The notes: generated by a model not told the origin, from the letters alone. A stretch of DNA of 64,000 nt from Winogradskyella arenosi (GCF_003337305.1 NZ_QPJO01000004.1:310001-374000), one strand, 5' to 3'; positions 45,115 to 53,470 are shown, numbered from the stretch's first letter. Program-made: numbers and translations.

Positions 45115-46536
45115 ATGAAAACTTCTAATTTATTGCTCTGCTTTTTAATGCTTACCTGGACAACGTTCTATGGACAAACCCTAGAATTAGAACTCTTCGC
45201 CTCTGGGCTTAATAATCCTGTTAATATAAAACAGGACGGCTCTGAAAGTCTCTATGTGGCCGAACGCGATGGTTATATTAAAGTCCTGCAAACCGATGGC
45301 ACTGTAGAAGCCACCCCCTTTTTAAATATAGACGCTAAGGTTTCTGACTCAGGAAACGAAAGAGGACTTTTAGGTTTGGCTTTTCATCCTAATTACACCA
45401 ACAACGGTTATATCTACGTCAACTATATTAATAATAGCGGCAACACTGTTATAGCGCGCTACACACGAAGCTTAGAGAATGAGCTTCAAGCCGATCCAAA
45501 TTCAGAATTAATAATCCTTACTATAACCCAGCCTTATAGCAACCACAACGGCGGAGAAATGGCTTTTGGTGCTGATAACTATTTATACATCTCTACCGGA
45601 GATGGGGGTTCTGCTGGCGATCCACAAAATTACGCGCAAAATAAATTAAGCTTATTAGGAAAAATGTTGCGCATTGATGTAGATACCTTTACCGCCTCCG
45701 AAAATTACAGTATTCCATCGTCTAATCCTTTTGTGAATAGTTCAGAAGCACGCCCTGAAATTTGGGCCTATGGCTTAAGGAACCCTTGGAAATTTTCATT
45801 TGACCGTCTTAATGGTGATCTTTGGATTGCCGATGTGGGACAAAGTAATTATGAAGAAATAAACTATGCCACTGAAATCGAAGCGACATTAGGTCTTAAC
45901 TATGGTTGGAAATGTTATGAAGGTAATACCCTATTTAGCTCAACGACTTGCAGTGAAAGTGAAACTTACACGTTTCCTGTTGGGGGTTATAATCATTTTA
46001 ACGACGGACTTTCCAAATGTTCTATCACAGGAGGCTATGTCTATCGAGGTACTAATTATCCAAATTTTCAAGGGGCTTATTTTTTTGCCGATTATTGCAG
46101 TGAAGAAATTGGTTCTCTTGTTTACGACAACAATACCGAAACATGGATAAGACATTTAGAAGCCTTTTCTGGAAACTGGTCTGCTTTTGGAGAAGACTTC
46201 AATGGCGAACTTTATATTGCTGATCTTAACGGCGGATTAATCTATAAACTTAAAGATCCTGCGCTTGGCCTTTCCGATTTATCTTATTTTGAAACTTCTG
46301 TGTATCCAAATCCTGCACAAAACAATATAAATATTAACTTTGGCTCACATGCGTCTTTAAATGCTTTAAGTGTTATCCAGATTTATGATTTACAAGGGCA
46401 AAACTTAAAAAGCATTTCTGTGCCGCAGTTAAACGCTAATAGTATTGATATCTCTTTCTTAGCGAATGGTATCTATATTATTAAAATTAGCACTAAAAAC
46501 GGACAAGAAAACCTACACCAATTAATTAAATATTAA
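45115..46536 (+). CDS. Secreted PQQ-type sugar dehydrogenase with T9SS sorting domain
   Basis: 473 aa. Signal peptide MKTSNLLLCFLMLTWTTFYG; then a glucose/sorbosone dehydrogenase beta-propeller with SLYVAERDGYIKVLQTDG, RGLLGLAFHPNYTNNGYIYV, QPYSNHNGGEMAFGADNYLY, STGDGGSAGDP and YGLRNPWKFSFD. The last 80 residues are a type A T9SS sorting domain (SVYPNPAQNNININFG, LANGIYIIKI). It should oxidise aldose sugars at the cell surface with a quinone cofactor, substrate unknown. Its stop overlaps the RsmI-like ATG by one base. Confidence 0.88.
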   Translation: MKTSNLLLCFLMLTWTTFYGQTLELELFASGLNNPVNIKQDGSESLYVAERDGYIKVLQTDGTVEATPFLNIDAKVSDSGNERGLLGLAFHPNYTNNGYIYVNYINNSGNTVIARYTRSLENELQADPNSELIILTITQPYSNHNGGEMAFGADNYLYISTGDGGSAGDPQNYAQNKLSLLGKMLRIDVDTFTASENYSIPSSNPFVNSSEARPEIWAYGLRNPWKFSFDRLNGDLWIADVGQSNYEEINYATEIEATLGLNYGWKCYEGNTLFSSTTCSESETYTFPVGGYNHFNDGLSKCSITGGYVYRGTNYPNFQGAYFFADYCSEEIGSLVYDNNTETWIRHLEAFSGNWSAFGEDFNGELYIADLNGGLIYKLKDPALGLSDLSYFETSVYPNPAQNNININFGSHASLNALSVIQIYDLQGQNLKSISVPQLNANSIDISFLANGIYIIKISTKNGQENLHQLIKY

Positions 46537-47252
46537 TGAGCAATTCTAAAGGCAACCTATACCTTATTCCAACGCGATTAGGAGACAACCCTCCTCTAGA
46601 GGTCTTACCTATTTCCATAAAAAAAATAGTTGAGGAACTCGATTATTATATTGTTGAAAACGAAAAAACAGCACGTCGTTTTATAAAGCGTATTTCCCCG
46701 AGCAAATCGCAACCCAATCTAAAGCTTCAAGTCTTAAATAAATATACCACTGAAGAAGAACGCAATACGTTTTTAAATCCTTGTTTAGAAGGTATTTCAA
46801 TAGGCTTATTATCTGAAGCGGGCTGTCCAGCTATTGCAGATCCGGGAGCAGACATTGCTGGTTTAGCGCACGAAATGGATATAAGAGTGATGCCCTTAGT
46901 AGGCCCTTCCTCTATTCTACTCGCCTTAATGGGATCTGGAATGAATGGCCAAAGCTTTACCTTTAATGGCTACCTCCCTATAGATAAAAGCGAACGTAAG
47001 TCGAAATTAAAAACCTTAGAGCGCTTATCTTCGGAACACAACCAGTCGCAAATATTTATTGAAACACCGTATAGAAACATGAAGATGTTAGAGGATTTGG
47101 TGTCTATACTACACCCTAATACACGGGTTTGTGTGGCTTGCGATTTAACCTTACCTACCGAGTTTATAAAAACCAAAGCCGCCAAGGATTGGAAACACAA
47201 TAAGGAAGATTTCCATAAGCGCCCAGCCATCTTTATCATTCAAAAAGACTAA
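46536..47252 (+). CDS. RsmI-like SAM-dependent methyltransferase
   Basis: 238 aa, tetrapyrrole-methylase fold. Motifs: NLYLIPTRLGD at the start, LLSEAGCPAIADPGADIAGL (SAM region), PLVGPSSILLALMGSGMN and FNGYLPIDKSERKSKLKTLE. RsmI methylates the 2'-OH of C1402 in 16S rRNA with RsmH; this shorter Bacteroidota form is usually annotated only as a methyltransferase of that family. It begins one base inside the dehydrogenase stop and is the last housekeeping gene before the accessory stretch. Confidence 0.85.
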   Translation: MSNSKGNLYLIPTRLGDNPPLEVLPISIKKIVEELDYYIVENEKTARRFIKRISPSKSQPNLKLQVLNKYTTEEERNTFLNPCLEGISIGLLSEAGCPAIADPGADIAGLAHEMDIRVMPLVGPSSILLALMGSGMNGQSFTFNGYLPIDKSERKSKLKTLERLSSEHNQSQIFIETPYRNMKMLEDLVSILHPNTRVCVACDLTLPTEFIKTKAAKDWKHNKEDFHKRPAIFIIQKD

Positions 47253-47390
47253 GTCCGTGGCGCTTTAAAACCCAAATGACTATATATACTGTTTTTTACT
47301 CCGTTGATTGTGGTGTATGGTATTTTGTTATGTGTAATTCTAAAATTCAGAAGTAACATACAAACTTGAGTCAATAGCTGATATTTGGAA

Positions 47391-47423
47391 TTGTAGGCTT
47401 CCCCTTTTTAAGGAAGCCTACAA
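47391..47423 (+). terminator. Hairpin at the left edge of the accessory stretch
   Basis: TTGTAGGCTTCC (47391-47402) pairs perfectly with GGAAGCCTACAA (47412-47423), 9-base loop containing the T run. No T tract follows, so it may be a structural element of the repeat region and not a terminator. Confidence 0.5.
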
Positions 47424-47440
47424 AAGCACGATTAAAAGCC

Positions 47441-47600
47441 AGCACATAACACAATAAATAATTTATGGCTAGTTCTCCTCTTCTTACAAAATCCTAAAGA
47501 TTTTACTTTTCTAATGCGCTACGCTCAGTTCTATTCGGTTTTTATTTGCTAAATTACGTACTTAACCACGCAACTAAGTAAACAACAAAGGTTGTAGCGA
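47441..47600 (+). repeat. Cassette-type intergenic repeat, copy 1
   Basis: Aligns with 48341-48484 at both ends. The left end reads CACATAACACAATA, comparable to CTACAACACCATATA in copy 2. The right block is TTTGCTAAATTA (47545-47556), 4 variable bases and CTTAACCACGCAACTAA (47561-47577), identical in copy 2 with the same spacing. It ends with GTTGTAGC (47591-47598), the reverse complement of GCTACAAC at the start of copy 2. The gene between the copies is thus bracketed like a cassette. Confidence 0.7.
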
Positions 47601-47613
47601 ATTTGGGAACACT

Positions 47614-48333
47614 ATGAGATTAAGTTTAATATTCATTTTAATTTTCTGTTTTCAACCTGTCTCGTCTCAAGAAAAGGATCTATTTAAACTTGAATTTACA
47701 ACAAATGAAAAGTCGGACTTTGAAACTGATTATAGTTCTTTCAAACGAAAGTCTGAACATTTTTATGAAGATGAAACCTACATTGTAAAAGATTCTTGCA
47801 GAGGTGAATTTGGTGGTGTAATTGAATTTAGAAACAAAGACACTGATAGAGTTTTTGTTGCGAAAGCTACTTGCCCTTCTTCTTTAATAAAAACGAATAG
47901 TAAATTTTACTTAACGACTTCGTTGGCTCATTTATCAGGGTCTTCAGGGATATATGAAATTAATGACCCAAAAGAACTGACTGAATTAAAAGTAAATGAT
48001 TCTGAAAAGGACAAATTCTTTAAAAAGAAATCCGATAGCGGACTTAAAGAATTATATAGAAATATAGGAGGTACAATACTTGTGAGTTTTCCGTATCAAG
48101 ATAAACTTTATTTTATAACATCTAACAAAGACGGAACTTATCTAACGCAACAAATAGATTCAAAATTTATTAAAATAAAGAAACTACTAGACGACAAAGT
48201 TTATACTTACGAAACTGGAATTAAAATTACAGATAAAGATCACTATGTCAATAATTTTCAGATTGGATATGGTAAAGAAATAGGATTTTTTGACATCAAG
48301 GATAACGTCATTAGAATAAATTTATATAAGTAG
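47614..48333 (+). CDS. Secreted hypothetical protein in cassette-like unit
   Basis: 239 aa with a signal peptide (MRLSLIFILIFCFQPVSS). The mature protein is Lys/Asp rich and beta-strand rich (GGVIEFRNKDTDRVFVAKAT, KLYFITSNKDGTYLTQQ) with two Cys (about 64 and 85) that could form a disulfide. I do not recognise a family. It lies between the two repeat copies (7 bases from copy 2) and its AT-rich codon use differs from the housekeeping neighbours. It may be an acquired surface or immunity-type protein; this is inference from context only. Confidence 0.55.
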   Translation: MRLSLIFILIFCFQPVSSQEKDLFKLEFTTNEKSDFETDYSSFKRKSEHFYEDETYIVKDSCRGEFGGVIEFRNKDTDRVFVAKATCPSSLIKTNSKFYLTTSLAHLSGSSGIYEINDPKELTELKVNDSEKDKFFKKKSDSGLKELYRNIGGTILVSFPYQDKLYFITSNKDGTYLTQQIDSKFIKIKKLLDDKVYTYETGIKITDKDHYVNNFQIGYGKEIGFFDIKDNVIRINLYK

Positions 48334-48340
48334 AAATCTG

Positions 48341-48484
48341 GCTACAACACCATATACAATTAATTGCTTAGTTCATTACCGACCTACGAAAATTTCAATA
48401 GCATTGTCTCTCTGTGATTTGTTTGCTAAATTAGTTGCTTAACCACGCAACTAATTATTTCCCATACATCATCAATAAAACAAC
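48341..48484 (+). repeat. Cassette-type intergenic repeat, copy 2
   Basis: Starts GCTACAACACCATATACAAT, 7 bases after the stop of the preceding gene, and holds the shared block TTTGCTAAATTA (48422-48433), 4 bases, CTTAACCACGCAACTAA (48438-48454). Within it TTAGTTGC and GCAACTAA form an 8 bp hairpin. It ends 2 bases before the next ATG. Confidence 0.7.
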
Positions 48485-48486
48485 GA

Positions 48487-48906
48487 ATGAGTACGGAAAA
48501 TAAAGATGAATTGGAACAACAAGACAAGACCATCCGAAAAAGTCTTGCAATGGTATTTATTCCAATTTTTCTTATACTGATCTTGTTATCTATTTTTCAA
48601 AATAATTCAAAAAGCTATCTTGAAAAACAATATAAAAAAATCCGAAATAACGCCTATGCAGGAACAGTAACAAACCTATTGCCTGATAATAATAACGGAC
48701 GTACAAGAGCAATTCTCATTGATGATAAATTTGAAAAAAAAATACCTTTTTCCTTATACAAAAAACTGACTATTGGAGACTCCCTTTATAAGGAAATGGA
48801 TTCAGATTTTGAATATTATATCCTTAAAGCAAAAGGAGACACTATAAAAAGAGATGTAAATGACTTCTATCGGAAAAAATATTTTGACCAACTAAATGAA
48901 AAATAA
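48487..48906 (+). CDS. Single-pass membrane protein of unknown function
   Basis: 139 aa. Charged N-terminus (residues 1-19), one membrane helix (about 20-40, LAMVFIPIFLILILLSIF) and a Lys-rich outer domain with beta pattern (YAGTVTNLLPDNNNGRTRAI, KKIPFSLYKKLTIGDSLYKE). No family recognised. Its 3' end overlaps the next gene by 11 bases in another frame, so the two are probably translated together. It directly follows repeat copy 2. Confidence 0.6.
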   Translation: MSTENKDELEQQDKTIRKSLAMVFIPIFLILILLSIFQNNSKSYLEKQYKKIRNNAYAGTVTNLLPDNNNGRTRAILIDDKFEKKIPFSLYKKLTIGDSLYKEMDSDFEYYILKAKGDTIKRDVNDFYRKKYFDQLNEK

Positions 48907-49330
48907 AAAGAGTAACACCCAATGTCCTGCAGCACCGCCCAATAAAAAGGAATATATCACCACTATTGGAAAGCTACTAGTCGCTGAACACGGAAAGCAT
49001 AACTATTATAAGCCAGAAGACGTCAAAAAAGCCTCAAAAAAATCTAAATATTATGATTCTAAAAATGGGATTGATTGGCATTGTTGGGCTATGTGCACCT
49101 TCTCATCTCATACGGACTTTGACGCTTATCACAAAATTACAGGAGAAGTTTGCAATTATGTTGAAATGAAAACCGAAATGTTAAGCGGACTGGCCATTTC
49201 CACCTCCGATGATTGGTTAGCCATTTCTGATATCGATATTGACGCTTCGTGGTTAGATTTCGGGAGTAGTTTTGACGAACTATTTGAAGGAATTGGCGAA
49301 TTTATTGGAGGCATATTTGACGGCCTCTAA
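48896..49330 (+). CDS. Small Cys/Trp-containing hypothetical protein, possible toxin-like cargo
   Basis: 144 aa with no signal peptide. The first part is Lys-rich (ITTIGKLLVAEHGKHNYYKP then EDVKKASKKSKYYD). The middle has DWHCWAMCTFSSHTDFDAYH, and the end is an acidic then glycine-rich amphipathic stretch (FDELFEGIGEFIGGIFDGL). The composition is unlike an enzyme I know. The coupled membrane protein upstream and repeat context make an effector/immunity pair conceivable, but nothing in the sequence proves this. A terminator follows at 49363. Confidence 0.5.
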   Translation: MKNKKSNTQCPAAPPNKKEYITTIGKLLVAEHGKHNYYKPEDVKKASKKSKYYDSKNGIDWHCWAMCTFSSHTDFDAYHKITGEVCNYVEMKTEMLSGLAISTSDDWLAISDIDIDASWLDFGSSFDELFEGIGEFIGGIFDGL

Positions 49331-49362
49331 AAACACAGTAGACCTCAATGCATTACAACATA

Positions 49363-49408
49363 AAAATGCTCTAAACCTTAAACCATCGTTTAAAATTTAG
49401 AGCATTTT
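49363..49408. terminator. Bidirectional terminator closing the accessory stretch
   Basis: AAAATGCTCTAAA (49363-49375) pairs with TTTAGAGCATTTT (49396-49408), with an inner TTAAAC/GTTTAA stem. It lies between the convergent 49330 and 49428 ends. Confidence 0.85.
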
Positions 49409-49427
49409 CTAATTTTGATTCTAAAGT

Positions 49428-50084
49428 CTAAAGGGTAACTCTAGCTTTTTTATCGGGCTTAATCATTGAGGTATCATAGCCTGAAAATTTCTTCATATAA
49501 TACTTTACAGAAGCCCCATAAGCATCAGAGAAATTTTGTCCGCCATAACTGCGTAAAAATTTCTTTACACTTCCTGGTCCGGCTAAATGTGCTGCTGCCA
49601 AAATACCAGACTCGGTAACTTTTACACCTGCAATATTTTTACCTTCAAAACGCTTAATATCGTTTCTTAAAACCCACTTATTACGTTCCGCATTCGCAAT
49701 AAATGCTTTTTCTTGTAATTCTGGATTATAGAGAAACTGATTAGGGTTATAGATTCCTAATACTTTTAAGGTTTCTGCCCCAAACTGATATTTACCTAAG
49801 TACCCTAAAGTATTTACGGTAAAATAATCACCTCTAGATTCTTTAAAGGCTAAGGCTTCTTTAAACCCTTCAAAGGATTTTCCTAAGTAAGGTGTAAATA
49901 CATTAGATTTAACGCTATGATCTGGCGTTGCCATCGCTAAATCTTCAGAAACTGTAAAATCTAATTCCAATCCTTCTGTGGAATACACGTCTGGATTAAG
50001 AGCTGAATCTGGATACAAGGCCAAAGCCATAAGTAAACAAATTGAAAATGGTAATACTATATTCTTTACGCTATTTTTAATCAT
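49428..50084 (-). CDS. Secreted lysozyme-like/muramidase family protein
   Basis: 218 aa from ATG at 50084 (MIKNSVKNIVLPFSICLLMA, a signal-like start); a longer frame to 50144 adds non-signal residues. The segment FKEALAFKESRGDYFTVNTL then GYLGKYQFGAETL resembles the active-site region of lysozyme-like transglycosylases, where the Glu of ESRG would be catalytic, followed by ILAAAHLAGPGSVKKFL. This suggests cleavage of peptidoglycan in the periplasm. The regulator and exact family are unknown. Confidence 0.65.
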   Translation of the reverse strand: MIKNSVKNIVLPFSICLLMALALYPDSALNPDVYSTEGLELDFTVSEDLAMATPDHSVKSNVFTPYLGKSFEGFKEALAFKESRGDYFTVNTLGYLGKYQFGAETLKVLGIYNPNQFLYNPELQEKAFIANAERNKWVLRNDIKRFEGKNIAGVKVTESGILAAAHLAGPGSVKKFLRSYGGQNFSDAYGASVKYYMKKFSGYDTSMIKPDKKARVTL

Positions 50085-50201
50085 AACAGCTAAATTATTA
50101 TAGTAAAACGGTTGTTTGAACCATTTCACAAAATTCGCGTGCAAATATACAACATTTTTTCAAATACTGAAAACCAATGCTTTAAGTGTTAATTTTTTAA
50201 C

Positions 50202-51107
50202 TTAAAAGTAGATATAGTGCCACTTTATCCGACCATCGCCATTTAATTGAAGGGTAGGAAACGGGATCTTAATAAGGTTGAAAACGTCAAATAGTGTTTT
50301 GAGCAAGTGAGAATTTGTCTTAATTCGGCTTAAATCAACATCCAAACTAAGGTAATATTGTCGTTGCCTATTCTGATTTAAAAATAAGGGATCTTGAGCT
50401 TCTCCCGTTAACATACCATCGGCTCCGTAACCAAATGCCACATTTAACCAATTAGGAATCCCTTCTGTTTTTATGAACGAATTAATATTGGCACTTAACC
50501 AATAGGTTTGTCCATTATAGTCTTTTAAAAATTCTTCCGTTACGCCATTTCCCAATTGATCTGGACGCTGTGCCGCAAATTTTGTTTGATGAAAAGAATA
50601 TTTTAAGAGCAAACGTTGCTCGTTCCACAGTAAATCTTGTCCTATATATAAACCTGTTCCGGCAGCATTGGCAGCCATATCTGTCCAAGAAAAGCCCCAT
50701 TCTTCCGAAAAACCATCCATAAATTCAACGGCGGTAAGAAAACCTAAACCTAAAGTTGCCCCATACATAAGTTGCTCTTGCTTTGACACACCAGACCACT
50801 TTAAGGCCTGTGCCCCTAACCTACCTATATGGTAAGACGAGTACATATGGCCCATTTTATCTAATTGCAACCACTCGCCACTATCGTCTAAGGTTTTAAA
50901 ATTGGATTGCTCATAATCAGCATACCACAATTCATTTAACGCCAATAACGTACTTGTGGCCATTATAGATTCCGTAATAAGTACGGTATTCCTTCTAGAA
51001 ATGTTTAAGGAATCACTAGGCGTTAAAAAAGCATCGAATTTCGATTGTGCATAAAGCCCAACACTAAAGCCTAAAAAGCAAACGCTATAGCATAAAAACC
51101 GTTTCAC
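50202..51107 (-). CDS. DUF2279 (YfiM-like) outer-envelope protein
   Basis: 301 aa from a GTG start at 51107, one base after the mltG stop; the longer frame from 51158 overlaps mltG by 50 bases and lacks a sensible N-terminus. The GTG start gives a clean signal peptide (KRFLCYSVCFLGFSVGLYAQ). DUF2279 features follow: DKMGHMYSSYHIGRLGAQAL, GLGFLTAVEFMDGFSEEWGF and SWTDMAANAAGTGLYIGQDL. The protein is predicted in the envelope; function unknown. Coupling to mltG suggests a wall-related role. Confidence 0.78.
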   Translation of the reverse strand: MKRFLCYSVCFLGFSVGLYAQSKFDAFLTPSDSLNISRRNTVLITESIMATSTLLALNELWYADYEQSNFKTLDDSGEWLQLDKMGHMYSSYHIGRLGAQALKWSGVSKQEQLMYGATLGLGFLTAVEFMDGFSEEWGFSWTDMAANAAGTGLYIGQDLLWNEQRLLLKYSFHQTKFAAQRPDQLGNGVTEEFLKDYNGQTYWLSANINSFIKTEGIPNWLNVAFGYGADGMLTGEAQDPLFLNQNRQRQYYLSLDVDLSRIKTNSHLLKTLFDVFNLIKIPFPTLQLNGDGRIKWHYIYF

Positions 51108-51108
51108 C

Positions 51109-52152
51109 TTATTTATTAATCCCTTGAGATGATAAATAACGGTGATATGCTCTTGCATAACTATTGTGCTGTGCTAAAGATTTTGCAAATTTATGATAGC
51201 CTAAACGCTGAGCATCCGCTACAAAATAAAGGTAATTATGAGATTCCGGATTTAAAACCGCTTTTATAGCCGACAAATCGGGCATAGCAATAAGTCCTGG
51301 AGGTAAACCTAAGTTTTTATAAGTATTATAAGGTGAGTCAATGGTTTTATGCACATTTAATACTCGTCTAATAATTGTATCTTCATATTCGGGCAATTGA
51401 TAAGCTGCAAATTTTAAAGTCGGATCGGCCTGTAGAGGCATACCAATACGCAGTCTGTTTAAATAAACCCCAGCAACTCGAGGTTGCTCATCAGCTTGTT
51501 TTGATTCTTCATGAACAATAGAGGCTAAAGTGATCACTTCACTAGGTGATAACTTCAACTTTTTAGCTTTAGCCAATCTGGCTTCCGTCCAAAAACGGTA
51601 GTATTCCTTAAGCATACGCTCTCTAAACGTTTCAGCAGAGGTATTCCAGAAAAACTCATAACTATTTGGCAAGTACATCCCTAAAGCCGTAGCCTTAGTA
51701 AATCCGTTTTTAGATAAGAATGTGGAATCCGTCATCGCTGCATACAAGGCTAAACTATCCGCTTCAATCTGCATGCTTATACGCCCTGCTAAATCTTTTA
51801 AACGGTGCTGATTGTTAAAGGCTACTTTCACCGGAAGATTTCTACTTCGTATAGAATTTATAATATCATTATTATTCATTCCTTTGGTAATTGCAAAACG
51901 ACCTGCCTTAATATTAGAAATGTATTTCTTCTGTTTTGCTAAAGCATCAAAAGCCTCGATATCCTTAAGCAAAGGTTCTAACTGCGATCTTACCTCAGAA
52001 TACTTAGCGTTGGTAGGCACATAAATGTAAGCTGTTTTGTTTTCAAAATTTGTATTTGGAGAAAACATGGTGCTGTAAATATAATAGGCAAAGGCACCAA
52101 AAATGGCTAAACCAATAAGAGCAACAGCCCATAAAATTTTTTTAATATACAT
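51109..52152 (-). CDS. mltG: Endolytic transglycosylase MltG
   Basis: 347 aa. One N-terminal membrane helix (about 6-28), a LysM-like region (SEVRSQLEPLLKDIEAFDAL), and the YceG/MltG catalytic domain. The catalytic Glu lies in ITLASIVHEESKQADEQPRV, followed by AGVYLNRLRIGMPLQADPT and the C-terminal NTYKNLGLPPGLIAMP. MltG cuts nascent glycan strands and ends their polymerisation. It lies 3 bases after the acetyltransferase gene and 1 base before the DUF2279 gene. Confidence 0.94.
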   Translation of the reverse strand: MYIKKILWAVALIGLAIFGAFAYYIYSTMFSPNTNFENKTAYIYVPTNAKYSEVRSQLEPLLKDIEAFDALAKQKKYISNIKAGRFAITKGMNNNDIINSIRSRNLPVKVAFNNQHRLKDLAGRISMQIEADSLALYAAMTDSTFLSKNGFTKATALGMYLPNSYEFFWNTSAETFRERMLKEYYRFWTEARLAKAKKLKLSPSEVITLASIVHEESKQADEQPRVAGVYLNRLRIGMPLQADPTLKFAAYQLPEYEDTIIRRVLNVHKTIDSPYNTYKNLGLPPGLIAMPDLSAIKAVLNPESHNYLYFVADAQRLGYHKFAKSLAQHNSYARAYHRYLSSQGINK

Positions 52153-52154
52153 AG

Positions 52155-52679
52155 TTAATCGTTAATGCGTTGTAAAAGGTATTCGTTTGTGTATTTTGTG
52201 CCGTCAAAACTCCAGTCTTTCTTTAGTCCGATGATTTTAAAACCGTTGCTTTCAAACAATTTTAGACTGGCTTTATTATGTTCTGAAATATTAGCATAAA
52301 CTTGATGCAGATGTAAGGTTTTAAAACTATAGTTAACCAGCATACTTAAGGCTTCCTTACCATAGCCTTGCTGACGTTGGTCTTCATCTTGAATTAAAAT
52401 GCCAATCCCAGCACGCTTATTTTTTATATCGAAATCAAAAAGATCAATTAAGCCAATTGTAGCATCATTAAGATTACATATGGCTAAACGAAGTTGTTTG
52501 GCTTCAAAAATATCTTGTTGAGCATGCTCTAAATATTGCTTAATTAAAAATCTAGAATACGGCGTTTGGGTGTCACTTAAAGCCCATAGCTCTGTATTAT
52601 TTTCAATAGCATACACAAACTCGAGATCTTCGGGCTCTAGAGCTCTTAAATAAATGCGTTCTCCTTGAAGACTTACCAT
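52155..52679 (-). CDS. GNAT N-acetyltransferase (RimJ/RimL-like)
   Basis: 174 aa. Starts GERIYLRALEPEDLEFVYAI, typical of the RimJ/RimL-type GNAT branch. The acetyl-CoA motif is IGILIQDEDQRQQGYGKEAL (about 91-110), and ANISEHNKASLKLFESNGF is the C-terminal family segment. The acceptor may be a protein N-terminus, an amine or spermidine. It overlaps dapF by 7 bases, suggesting coupled translation. Confidence 0.88.
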   Translation of the reverse strand: MVSLQGERIYLRALEPEDLEFVYAIENNTELWALSDTQTPYSRFLIKQYLEHAQQDIFEAKQLRLAICNLNDATIGLIDLFDFDIKNKRAGIGILIQDEDQRQQGYGKEALSMLVNYSFKTLHLHQVYANISEHNKASLKLFESNGFKIIGLKKDWSFDGTKYTNEYLLQRIND

Positions 52680-53446
52680 GGAAATTCGCCTTTAAAAACT
52701 TGTTGCGCAGGGCCAACCAACCAAATATCATTATAGCCTTCAGCATCTGCCTTAAAAGATACTTTTAAAGGTCCTCCTTCTGTTTCTAAACGCACCTCTT
52801 GTGCCTTGGTTTTACCACTATGATGCATGGCTAAAGCCACTGCTGTGACACCCGTACCACAAGAAAGTGTTTCATCTTCCACACCGCGCTCGTAGGTTCT
52901 TACCGTAAAATGATCATCACCTATTTGATCTACAAAATTAACGTTGGTTCCGGCGTCATAATAAGGGGCACCATATCTAATTTCTGCTCCCGTAGCTTTA
53001 ACTTCTAACGCCTTTAATTCTGGCACTAAGGTTACATGATGTGGCGATCCTGTATCTAAAAATAAATGTGTATCGTAGGTTTCAACGTCTGAAACATCTT
53101 GCATTTGAAGATGCACTAAACCGTTTTCAATCTTAGCTTTATGTAGGCCGTCAATAGCTATAAATTCTGTTTCATTGTCAATAAGGCCTAAGAATTTTGC
53201 AAAGGCCACAATGCAACGCCCGCCATTACCACACATACTGCTTTCATTACCATCCGCATTATAATAAACCATTTTAAAGTCTACATTCTCATCATTTTCT
53301 AAGAGAATAAAGCCGTCTGCTCCAATGCCAAATCGTCGATCACAAAGCTGTGCAATCTGTTTGGTATTATTTTTGTCTATGATTTGTAAGCGATTATCTA
53401 CGATTACAAAATCGTTTCCTGTTCCTTGGTATTTGTAAAATGTCAT
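52673..53446 (-). CDS. dapF: Diaminopimelate epimerase
   Basis: 257 aa. Converts LL- to meso-diaminopimelate for peptidoglycan and lysine. The two catalytic Cys are visible: SSMCGNGGRCIVAFAK (about C73) and TLSCGTGVTAVALAM (near C197). The N-terminal FYKYQGTGNDFVIVDNR also matches. A perfect -7 box lies upstream at 53463-53470. It heads the dapF-acetyltransferase-mltG-DUF2279 run, all linked to wall building. Confidence 0.95.
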   Translation of the reverse strand: MTFYKYQGTGNDFVIVDNRLQIIDKNNTKQIAQLCDRRFGIGADGFILLENDENVDFKMVYYNADGNESSMCGNGGRCIVAFAKFLGLIDNETEFIAIDGLHKAKIENGLVHLQMQDVSDVETYDTHLFLDTGSPHHVTLVPELKALEVKATGAEIRYGAPYYDAGTNVNFVDQIGDDHFTVRTYERGVEDETLSCGTGVTAVALAMHHSGKTKAQEVRLETEGGPLKVSFKADAEGYNDIWLVGPAQQVFKGEFPW

Positions 53447-53462
53447 ATGTAAAAATAAGTGA

Positions 53463-53470
53463 CAAATATA
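53463..53470 (-). promoter_or_regulatory. -7 box of the dapF operon
   Basis: TATATTTG on the minus strand is a perfect match to TAnnTTTG, 16 bases before the dapF ATG. The divergent protease gene lies on the other side. Confidence 0.45.

Larger units (their letters stand above)
47253..47613. other. Gap holding a hairpin and the first cassette repeat
   Basis: 361 bases without a gene. A hairpin lies at 47391-47423, flanked by oppositely oriented GTTATGTG (near 47330) and CACATAAC (47443-47450) sequences, and a repeat copy follows at 47441-47600. The GC and oligonucleotide make-up differ from the neighbouring housekeeping genes by eye. Confidence 0.6.

Noticed and set aside
47441-48484. CRISPR array
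   Set aside because: Only two diverged repeat copies about 900 bases apart with a gene between them; no regular short spacers and no cas genes.
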